Assembly: GCA_034440255.1 (NCBI GenBank)
Contig: JAWXBU010000154.1
Span: forward strand, 1-64,000
DNA length: 64,000 nt
Source: JAEUIA01 sp034440255
Lineage (GTDB): Bacteria > Planctomycetota > UBA1135 > GCA-002686595
Reading direction: 5' to 3'
Both the position numbers and the translations under genes were made by a program. The notes below the pieces were generated by a model. That model was not told the origin of the DNA and made no database searches. It saw only the letters and a program-made list of their open reading frames with translations. Positions within the stretch are counted from its first letter, which is position 1, and the number at the start of each line of letters is the position of its first letter. Of the stretch, positions 52,981 through 59,853 are shown piece by piece.

Positions 52981-53054
52981 TCCGCGCGAGTATACCGAGC
53001 CTCGGCCTGGCATCCGACTCTCGCTCAACGGCCCCCGGACTCCATGGAGTTCTC

Positions 53055-53465
53055 ATGGTCTCGACTGTTTTCTCGCGCGCTTCGGCGTGCCGACTGTGTC
53101 TCGTCCTGTGCTTCGGCGTCGCGTTCTTGCGTTCGACGAGCGCTCAAAGCACGCAGCTCGCAATGACAGCGTCGAGTGGTACGTCCAGCGGCGGCACACC
53201 CGGTAGCGGAACGCTCGTCATCGGCGCGTGCTGTCTGCCCTCGGGCGCATGCATCATGACGACGTCGCAACAGTGCACGCAGGTCGGCGGTGCGTACAAC
53301 GGGAACAACACGAACTGCACCACGATTCTGTGCGCTCCGGCTCAGACGGGCGCGTGCTGCACGGCGCTCGGAACGTGCGTCGTCACCACTCGAGCGCTGT
53401 GCAACGCGCATGGCGGAACGTACCAAGGCAACAACACGCAGTGCGGATTCCTGACGTGCCCGTGA
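53055..53465 (+). CDS. Small secreted Cys-rich protein with two GACC repeats
   Basis: 136 residues. Signal peptide (to about residue 32), a Ser/Thr/Gly-rich spacer, then two near-identical 36-residue units, each of the form GACC...G.C..TT...C...GG.Y.GNNT.C....C, with six cysteines each, all likely in disulfides. The ATG at 53055 has GGAG upstream. A strong terminator follows. Function unknown; comparable units are seen in planctomycete secreted proteins (recalled). Confidence 0.8.
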   Translation: MVSTVFSRASACRLCLVLCFGVAFLRSTSAQSTQLAMTASSGTSSGGTPGSGTLVIGACCLPSGACIMTTSQQCTQVGGAYNGNNTNCTTILCAPAQTGACCTALGTCVVTTRALCNAHGGTYQGNNTQCGFLTCP

Positions 53466-53490
53466 TCACGACACGCTGACTTTTCAGCGA

Positions 53491-53530
53491 AACACGGCCC
53501 GCGGTGACGAACCGCAGGCCGTGTTGTTTT
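53491..53530 (+). terminator. Intrinsic terminator
   Basis: Stem of 9 bp (53491-53499 with 53517-53525) plus an inner 5-bp stem (53501-53505 with 53511-53515) and a GACGA loop, followed by GTTTT. It ends the Cys-rich gene and lies between it and the convergent metallopeptidase gene. Confidence 0.85.
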
Positions 53531-53547
53531 CGGACCGGAGCGCGCGC

Positions 53548-54660
53548 TCAGCCCGCGACGAACTTGCCCGTGTACTGGTAGTTCATCGCGAGCGCCGTCA
53601 AGAAGCCCGAGAGGTCGACCAGGATCTCGTCGCGTTCGTTCAGCGGATACTGGACCTTCAGCGCGGCGGCGCGCATCGACAAGTGCGCGACGATCGGACT
53701 CACCAAGCTCGGATCGACGCCCGTCCAGCGGTAGACCGCGTGGGAGAGGAAGTCGCGGTTGCGCTTCAACAAGAGCGACGCGTCACCCATGCGCGAGCTC
53801 ACATTGGCCGGTTCCGGATGGCGACGCGCGAAGATGATCTGCAGATCGCCGTCGAGGCTGCGCGGGATCTGCGCTTCGCCGAGATCGATCGATTCGTAGA
53901 ACTCTTGGACGGTCGCTTTGATCTCGCGCGTGTCGTAGTCGATCTGCGCGTTGGTCACTTCGGGCGTCACGTCGCGCAGCGATTCCATCGTCCGCGCGCA
54001 GTACTCGAGCTTGGCCAAGGCGCCGGGTGAATCAGCGAAGCGCTCGCGCCAATCGAGATCCGGCGTGAGCCATACGGCGAAGGTCTCGGCCCAGTCCTCA
54101 TCGGGGTGTTTTTGGGCGTAACCACCCGGCAAGTGCCGGACGAAGTCCTGGCTGAAGGGAACGACGTGGTAGTCCTCGGTGTACGGGCGCGACATCGAAC
54201 CGAAGAGGCGCGTCCATTCCTCGGTCGCGTACAGACGGTAGGCGTAATTGACGACGTGGCCCATCTCGTGGCGCAGGTAGCGCAGCACGTCTTCGTCGCT
54301 CTCGCCCTCGACCAATCCGGCGCGCTTCTTCTTGTGCACCTTCAGGAGCATCACGTCGGCCAGATAGAAGGGCATGCCGATCGCGACCGTGCCCTCGGGA
54401 ACGCCCCATTCGTCGGTCAAATAGAAGGCCGGTTGCAGTTTGACGATGCCGCGCGACGTGAGTTCGGTGCGGAAGGTTTCGAGCACCTTCTCCAGCGGCC
54501 GACCTTCGATCTTCAGGTCGAAGTCGCAGATGCGCTTGCCGAGGATCTCGGTCGAGACGTCCTCTTCACCCATCGTCTCGAAGGTGGGCGCATCGGCACC
54601 GATACGCGCCGGACGTTCCAGCGGCAGATCGGCGAGCGGCGGGTTCGAGTCGGGCAACAT
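53548..54660 (-). CDS. Putative zinc metallopeptidase (gluzincin-type)
   Basis: 370 residues, no signal peptide. HExxH motif in LRHEMGHVVNYAYRL (His 131, Glu 132, His 135) and a downstream Glu in DEDWAETFAVW (Glu 192), which together fit a gluzincin zinc site. The long helix-rich C-terminus is not recognised. Likely a cytoplasmic protease or zincin-like protein. Divergent from arsR. Confidence 0.82.
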   Translation of the reverse strand: MLPDSNPPLADLPLERPARIGADAPTFETMGEEDVSTEILGKRICDFDLKIEGRPLEKVLETFRTELTSRGIVKLQPAFYLTDEWGVPEGTVAIGMPFYLADVMLLKVHKKKRAGLVEGESDEDVLRYLRHEMGHVVNYAYRLYATEEWTRLFGSMSRPYTEDYHVVPFSQDFVRHLPGGYAQKHPDEDWAETFAVWLTPDLDWRERFADSPGALAKLEYCARTMESLRDVTPEVTNAQIDYDTREIKATVQEFYESIDLGEAQIPRSLDGDLQIIFARRHPEPANVSSRMGDASLLLKRNRDFLSHAVYRWTGVDPSLVSPIVAHLSMRAAALKVQYPLNERDEILVDLSGFLTALAMNYQYTGKFVAG

Positions 54661-54693
54661 GAGCGGCGCATTTTGGCCTGAATTCGAGCGCCC

Positions 54694-54722
54694 TTGAACT
54701 CATTCGTTTAGGCGAATATAGT
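54694..54722 (+). promoter_or_regulatory. arsR promoter (-35 TTGAAC, 17-bp spacer, -10 TATAGT)
   Basis: TTGAAC at 54694-54699 and TATAGT at 54717-54722 are 17 bp apart, close to the sigma-70 consensus. The predicted transcription start is about 54729, the first base of the GTG start codon, so the arsR message is probably leaderless. An inverted repeat lies in the spacer. Confidence 0.65.
54702..54717. promoter_or_regulatory. Putative ArsR operator (inverted repeat between -35 and -10)
   Basis: ATTCG-TTTAGG-CGAAT is a perfect 5-bp inverted repeat placed between the promoter boxes, where ArsR binding would block polymerase. Confidence 0.55.
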
Positions 54723-54728
54723 GAGGGC

Positions 54729-55100
54729 GTGACTCCGACTCCCACCCGCGCCACGGCCACCCCCCCCCAGGGCCCCGAGACGCTGATCCAGGCCTTCGCG
54801 GAACCCACCCGGATGCGTCTGATGGCCCTCCTGCTCGATGGTGAGACCTGCGTATGCGATCTGACGTCTGCCTTGGAAATTCCGCAGCCGACCGCGTCTC
54901 GGCACTTGGGCCACCTGCGCCGGGCCGGTCTGGTGTCGGTGCGGAAGGCCGGATTGTGGTCGCACTACTCGCTCGCGCCAGCCGACGGAGCGGTTCACCA
55001 GAGTCTGCTCGCGACGCTCGCTGTGTGTCGCGCGGAGATGCCCGAATTGGCCGCGAATGAGACGCGCTGTCGCGCCTCGCGCGGATCGCGTTGTTGCTGA
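54729..55100 (+). CDS. arsR: ArsR-family arsenic-responsive repressor
   Basis: 123 residues. Winged helix with AEPTRMRLMALLLDGETCVCDL; the CVC pair (Cys 41, 43) is the classical As(III) sensor. PQPTASRHLGHLRRAGLV is the recognition helix. The C-terminus ends CRASRGSRCC, adding possible ligands. It heads arsR-arsM-aqpS-arsC and likely represses its own promoter. Confidence 0.93.
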   Translation: MTPTPTRATATPPQGPETLIQAFAEPTRMRLMALLLDGETCVCDLTSALEIPQPTASRHLGHLRRAGLVSVRKAGLWSHYSLAPADGAVHQSLLATLAVCRAEMPELAANETRCRASRGSRCC

Positions 55101-55110
55101 GGAAGAACAC

Positions 55111-55989
55111 ATGACTACCCATGACTCGATCGAGAATGTGCGCACGCAAGTCCGCGAGGGTTACGCCGCCATCGCGCGCGCGAACGATGCCGATCCGAGT
55201 GCGGCCGGGTGTTGCGGTCCAAGCGGCGGTTGCGGAGTGCGCACGGATGCCGCCGAGTTGGCTCGTTCGGTCGGGTACAGCGCGGACGAGATCGCGCTCC
55301 TACCCGAAGGGGCAAACATGGGCTTGTCGTGCGGCAACCCCGGCGCGATCGCCGCATTGAAGCCGGGTGAGATCGTGCTCGATCTCGGCAGCGGCGGCGG
55401 ATTCGATTGCTTCCTGATCGGACCGAAAGTCGGAGCGAGCGGTCGCGCGATCGGGGTCGACATGACTCCCGAGATGCTCGCCAAGGCGCGCCGCAATTTG
55501 GCCTCGTACCGAACGCGCACGCGACTCGACAACGTCGAGTTCCGTCTGGGCGAGATCGAGCACTTGCCCGTCGCGGACGCGAGTATCGACGTCGTCATCA
55601 GCAATTGCGTGCTGAATCTGTCACCCGACAAGCCGCAGGTGTGGCGCGAGATCGCGCGTGTCTTGAAGCCCGGCGGTCGCGTGGCGATTTCGGACTTGGC
55701 GCTGCAGCGCACTCTGCCGGAATCGGTGAAGCACAGCATCGAAGCTCTCGTCGGTTGTGTCGCAGGCGCAGTGTTGATCGAGGACGTCGATCGCATGATG
55801 CGCGACGCGGGGCTCGTCAACGTGCAGCTGACGACGAAACCCGAATACGTTGCGGCGCTCATGAGTTTCGAAGACCCGCTCTACAAAACGATCGCCGCCG
55901 AATTGCCGAGCGGCACGACCGCGTCCGACTACATCACGAGTCTCGACATCCAAGCACGCAAGGGCGGCGTGCGTGCGAAGTGCTGCTGA
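55111..55989 (+). CDS. arsM: Arsenite methyltransferase
   Basis: 292 residues. Methylates As(III) using SAM. Motif I VLDLGSGGGFDCFL is typical of ArsM, and three conserved cysteines are found in GLSCGNP, ISNCVLNLSP and LVGCVAGA, matching the As-binding set. Extra N-terminal CC and C-terminal KCC pairs may deliver As(III). The ATG at 55111 has GAGGA upstream and is 10 nt from the arsR stop. Confidence 0.94.
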   Translation: MTTHDSIENVRTQVREGYAAIARANDADPSAAGCCGPSGGCGVRTDAAELARSVGYSADEIALLPEGANMGLSCGNPGAIAALKPGEIVLDLGSGGGFDCFLIGPKVGASGRAIGVDMTPEMLAKARRNLASYRTRTRLDNVEFRLGEIEHLPVADASIDVVISNCVLNLSPDKPQVWREIARVLKPGGRVAISDLALQRTLPESVKHSIEALVGCVAGAVLIEDVDRMMRDAGLVNVQLTTKPEYVAALMSFEDPLYKTIAAELPSGTTASDYITSLDIQARKGGVRAKCC

Positions 55990-56079
55990 GAGTGCGTGAC
56001 GGATGCCGAACAGCCGTACTTGCGTGCTCGATCGCGCACGGACGCGCCTCGTGATTCGTCGGAGAGGGACGAGAACGTG

Positions 56080-56754
56080 ATGAGAGTTCTGGCGAGCGAA
56101 GCGATCGGCACGTTCGTCATGGTGTTCGCCGGCACAGGCGCGATCGTCGTCGATTCGGTTTCGAACGGCGCGGTCACGCACGTCGGTGTCGCGCTGGTGT
56201 TCGGCCTCGTCGTGATGGCGATGATCGGCGTGATCGGCGACGTGTCGGGCGCGCACATGAATCCGGCGGTGACGATCGCGTTTGCGGCTGCTGGGCGTTT
56301 TTCGTGGGCGAAAGTGGCCCCGTACGTCGTCGCGCAATGCACGGGAGCGCTCGCTGCGAGCTTGCTGTTGCACGCGCTGTTCGCGGATCACGCGACGTTG
56401 GGTGCGACTATGCCCGTCGGCCCCGTCGAACGATCCTTCGCGCTCGAAATCGTGCTCGCGTGGATCTTGATGCTCGCGATCCTGTCGGTGTCCGACGGTT
56501 CACGCGAACGAGGAGCATCAGCGGCGATCGTGATCGGCGGAATCGTCGCGCTCGAAGCGCTCTTCGCCGGTCCGATCAGCGGAGCCTCGATGAATCCCGC
56601 GCGCTCGCTCGCTCCGGCGCTCGTTTCGGGCGCGACCGAACACCTGTGGATCTATCTCGCGGCGCCGACGATCGGTGCGTTGCTCGCCGTGCCGTGTTGT
56701 CGTTTCATTCGCGCGGGAGCGTGCTGTCCAGCGACCGGGAGTTGCGAATCATGA
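56080..56754 (+). CDS. aqpS: Aquaglyceroporin (MIP family), probable As(III) channel
   Basis: 224 residues with six helices and both NPA half-helices (HMNPAVT and SMNPARS). In ars operons, such as that of Sinorhizobium meliloti, AqpS lets As(III) diffuse out after ArsC reduction. The C-terminus GACCPATGSC has added Cys pairs, unusual for a porin and like those on its operon partners. The ATG at 56080 has GGAGAGGGA upstream; the stop overlaps arsC (ATGA). Confidence 0.92.
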   Translation: MRVLASEAIGTFVMVFAGTGAIVVDSVSNGAVTHVGVALVFGLVVMAMIGVIGDVSGAHMNPAVTIAFAAAGRFSWAKVAPYVVAQCTGALAASLLLHALFADHATLGATMPVGPVERSFALEIVLAWILMLAILSVSDGSRERGASAAIVIGGIVALEALFAGPISGASMNPARSLAPALVSGATEHLWIYLAAPTIGALLAVPCCRFIRAGACCPATGSCES

Positions 56755-57158
56755 GCGCTGATCGTCCGTTGCGCGTCGTCTTCGTGTGCGTCGAAAATTC
56801 GAATCGCAGTCAGATGGCCGAAGCGTTCGCGCGCATACACGGCGGCGCTCGTGTCGAAGCGTGGAGCTCGGGTTCGCGTCCGTCAGGTCGCGTGAATCCG
56901 AAGGCGATCGCCGCGATGAAGGAGCGCGGCTACGATATGTCGACGCACGTTTCGAAGGGCTTGGACGCGCTGCCTGGTGCGGTGTTCGACGCCGCGATCA
57001 CGATGGGTTGCGGCGATGCGTGTCCGAACGTACACGCCAAACTGCGCGAAGATTGGTCTCTTCCAGATCCACGCGACATGAACGCGAGCGAGTTCAACGG
57101 CGTTCGCGACGAGATCGAGCGGCGTGTGCTCGATCTGCTCGATCGCCTGTACACATGA
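56751..57158 (+). CDS. arsC: Arsenate reductase, LMW-phosphatase fold
   Basis: 135 residues. Catalytic P-loop CVENSNRS (Cys 13, Arg 19) and the late Asp in LPDPRDMNASEF. This is the thioredoxin- or mycothiol-type ArsC lineage with an LMW-PTP fold. Reduces As(V) to As(III) for ArsM and AqpS. The GCGDACPNV motif supplies further cysteines. Confidence 0.92.
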   Translation: MSADRPLRVVFVCVENSNRSQMAEAFARIHGGARVEAWSSGSRPSGRVNPKAIAAMKERGYDMSTHVSKGLDALPGAVFDAAITMGCGDACPNVHAKLREDWSLPDPRDMNASEFNGVRDEIERRVLDLLDRLYT

Positions 57159-57355
57159 TGCAGGATGCGCACTTGAGTGCTCGATTCCTCGTGTCGAGCA
57201 TCACGGTAGGTCAGGCCTCTTCGCCACCTGGGCACGGCTCGCTCTGCAGGCGGATCCATGCATACGTCGCCAACCTGCAGTGCAGATTGGCGGCGATATC
57301 CAACGTTCGCCGAAGTCGAAGCGATCTCGCGGCGAGCGTCGACCGCATTCCGATC

Positions 57356-57970
57356 TCAGTGACCGGCGAGCACGACGTGGAAGTTCGATCCGCCGGGTCC
57401 GGACTCCGTCAAGCGAATGATGATGCTCGGCGGCGGTGAGTCGTACACGCGCGTGCCGGACACCGAGCCGCCCTCGCCGCCCAGCGTGAAATCGTCGAGC
57501 GTGATGGGGAAGGCGGGCGGCACGTCAGCGAGCACTTGGAAGCGCACGTCGCCGTTCACCGCTCGGCCGAGGATGCGCAGTTGTTCCAGTCCGCTCGTGT
57601 TGAACGGCCCCAGGTCGACCGTCACACCGTCGTTCATGCCGGAGAACCCGCCGTCGTGGAAGAAGTTGGAGCCCGCCGCGAGCTTGACGGTGTTCTTCGT
57701 CGGATCGATGCCGACCGTCCACGGACCGTTCTGAGCGGCGCCGACGTTCCAGGCTCCGTTCTGCGAGGCGGCCACGCTGCCCGAGATGGTGCTCGTACCG
57801 GTGACGGAGATTTGGCCCGTCACGGGCACGGGATTGGCGGACGTGTTCACCACCGTGACGTCCTTGTCGGGCGGCGGCAGGGCGTCGAGCGGACGACTCG
57901 TGACGATCGAAAACAGGCCGATCGTCGCGAGGCTTCCGAGTGCGAGCAGAGTGCGTTGTGAGTTGTTCAT
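57356..57970 (-). CDS. Secreted protein of unknown function
   Basis: 204 residues with a signal-like N-terminus. A short repeat region VTGTSTISGSVAASQNGAWN / AAQNGPWTVG resembles a beta-roll or coil of Asn/Gly repeats; the rest is beta-sheet with no known motif. GGATAAAG precedes ATG 57970. Longer open sequence upstream is not protein-like. Confidence 0.62.
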   Translation of the reverse strand: MNNSQRTLLALGSLATIGLFSIVTSRPLDALPPPDKDVTVVNTSANPVPVTGQISVTGTSTISGSVAASQNGAWNVGAAQNGPWTVGIDPTKNTVKLAAGSNFFHDGGFSGMNDGVTVDLGPFNTSGLEQLRILGRAVNGDVRFQVLADVPPAFPITLDDFTLGGEGGSVSGTRVYDSPPPSIIIRLTESGPGGSNFHVVLAGH

Positions 57971-58148
57971 GACTTTATCCGAGACGTGTGGGGCGGGGGG
58001 GGTCTCGCCGAGGTTCGAGGGCAGGCCGGTTACGCCGAGCACGCTGCCCCGCGCCATCCACGCCACTGACCTGCAAGCCCTCGCGCGCGAGGACAACAAT
58101 TCCGCGATTCGTCCAACGCGACCGACGCCGCGCCGCGGTCGGACGAAT

Positions 58149-58784
58149 TCAAGCCTGGCCGCGCACGTCACCCAGTGGGAATACGACCGATCCGTGGAGT
58201 TCGAGGGCCCCAGTCGCTTCGACGATCGCGGCTGCGTTGTGCGCACGCACGCCGCCGCCGGGGAGGATCGTGATGCGGCCGCGGGCGCGCTCGACGAGAT
58301 GGGCGAGTTCCGCGCGGCCCTTGAACGCGTCGGCGGCGCCGCCGGACGTGAGCACGCGCGTCACACCGCATTCGACGAGGTGTTCGAGCGCTGCGAGTCG
58401 ATTCAGCGCGTGATCGAACGCACGGTGGAACGTCACCGGCAGCGGGCTCGCGAGTGCAACGAACTCGCGCAGGTGACGCACGTCGACGTCGCCCGAGCGC
58501 GTGAGCATTCCGAGCACGAAACCGTGCGCACCCAGCGCTCGCTTGTGTTCGAGGTCGACGCGCATGCCCTCGATCTCGCGCGGCGTGTAGACGAAATCTC
58601 CGCCGCGCGGGCGGATCATCGCGAACGACGGAATGCCGCTCGCGATGGCCGCGGCCAGCAGCGCGTCACTCGGCGTCAGACCGCCGACATCGAGGCGCGC
58701 GCACACTTCGAGCCGTCCGGCTTTGCCGGCGACGGCAGCGCGCAAGCCGGATTCGGAATCGATGCAAACTTCGAGCAGGACCAC
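58149..58784 (-). CDS. cutC: CutC-family copper homeostasis/TIM-barrel protein
   Basis: 211 residues. EVCIDSESGLRAAVAGKAGRLEVC at the N-terminus (stated as two parts EVCIDS and GRLEVCA), MIRPRGGDFVY, GMLTRSGDVDV, TFHRAFDH, ILPGGGVRAHN, all in CutC order. Role in copper handling is debated. GTG at 58784 is used; it is divergent from the oxidase gene with 36 bp between starts. Confidence 0.9.
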   Translation of the reverse strand: MVLLEVCIDSESGLRAAVAGKAGRLEVCARLDVGGLTPSDALLAAAIASGIPSFAMIRPRGGDFVYTPREIEGMRVDLEHKRALGAHGFVLGMLTRSGDVDVRHLREFVALASPLPVTFHRAFDHALNRLAALEHLVECGVTRVLTSGGAADAFKGRAELAHLVERARGRITILPGGGVRAHNAAAIVEATGALELHGSVVFPLGDVRGQA

Positions 58785-58807
58785 GTGGCGAGAGCGTAGC
58801 CGACCAG

Positions 58808-58813
58808 TACAGT
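58808..58813 (+). promoter_or_regulatory. -10-like hexamer TACAGT before oxidase start
   Basis: TACAGT is seven bases before ATG 58821, with no Shine-Dalgarno. This repeats the arrangement before the methyltransferase at 5096 and arsR, and suggests a leaderless message. No -35 box is visible. Confidence 0.35.
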
Positions 58814-58820
58814 TCGCACG

Positions 58821-59816
58821 ATGCGCATCCTCGTCGTCGGCGCCGGAGTCAGCGGCCTGTCGTGCGCGATTCGCTTGCTCGAAAGCGGCCATCGCGTGAC
58901 CGTCGCGAGTGTTGCACGCACACCGAACGTGACCAGCGATCGTTCTGCGGCCGCATTCACGCCATTTCGTGCGAGCGGCGACGACCGCTTGGCGACGTGG
59001 ACGCGCCGTTCGTTCGAAGTCTTCAATGAGCTCGAGCAACGTTTGACACGCGAAACCGGTGTGCGATCTTTGCCGATGAACGAGTACTACTTCGAGCCGT
59101 TCGCCGGCGAACCGTGGTGGTTCAGCGCAGTCGGTGGGGGCAAAACCTTGAAGCGCGTGCCCGATCGTTACGAGTGGGGCGTGCGCGTTCGCGTGCCGAC
59201 GATCGACATGCGGCGCTACATGCCGTGGCTCGAGCAGCGCGTGTCGACGCTAGGCGGAGTTTTCGAAAAGGCTCATTTCAGCGGTGTTTCGAGCTGTTTC
59301 GAGCGTGACGTCGACGCCGTCGTCAATACGAGCGGGCTCGGTGCGCGCGAACTCGTACCGGACGTTGCGATGACTCCGATCCGCGGGCAGATCGTGAGCG
59401 CGCCCAACAACATCGCGTTGCGCGAGTGCTTCGCGGATTCGAGCCAAACCGGCGAAACGACGTACGTGTTCCCGTTCGAAGATCGGATCGTGATCGGCGG
59501 CACGTACGAGAAGGGCGTCGAGGAAACGACGACCGACGAAACCGCGCTCGCCCTCATCGTCGAACGCGGTCGCACGATGCTGCGCGAGAGCGGTCATCCG
59601 CGCGCCGACGATTTGGCTCTGACGCTCTTGTCGACGTGGGCCGGACTCCGTCCCGCGCGCGTGATCGGCACGAACAACGCGTCGATCCGCGTCGAACTCG
59701 AACACTGGCCGGACGGTCGCGCGCTCATCCACGACTACGGTCACGCAGGCGTTGGCGTCACCGTGTCATGGGGTTGCGCGGACGAAGTAGTCAACCTCGT
59801 CGAATCGAAGCGCTAG
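58821..59816 (+). CDS. D-amino-acid oxidase-like FAD oxidoreductase
   Basis: 331 residues. FAD-binding GAGVSGLSCA at residues 7-16 and the C-terminal DAO signature LIHDYGHAGVGVTVSWG (about 310-326). GTYEKGVEET in between fits the family. Oxidises a D-amino acid or imino acid to a keto acid; peroxide would be made. Substrate unknown. Confidence 0.9.
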   Translation: MRILVVGAGVSGLSCAIRLLESGHRVTVASVARTPNVTSDRSAAAFTPFRASGDDRLATWTRRSFEVFNELEQRLTRETGVRSLPMNEYYFEPFAGEPWWFSAVGGGKTLKRVPDRYEWGVRVRVPTIDMRRYMPWLEQRVSTLGGVFEKAHFSGVSSCFERDVDAVVNTSGLGARELVPDVAMTPIRGQIVSAPNNIALRECFADSSQTGETTYVFPFEDRIVIGGTYEKGVEETTTDETALALIVERGRTMLRESGHPRADDLALTLLSTWAGLRPARVIGTNNASIRVELEHWPDGRALIHDYGHAGVGVTVSWGCADEVVNLVESKR

Positions 59817-59853
59817 GGCACGAGCGCGTCAGGCACTCGCGAGTTGGAAGTGG

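Noticed and set aside
57159..57355. Possible gene between arsC and the secreted protein
   Set aside because: Open frames are short, without start signals or recognisable domains.
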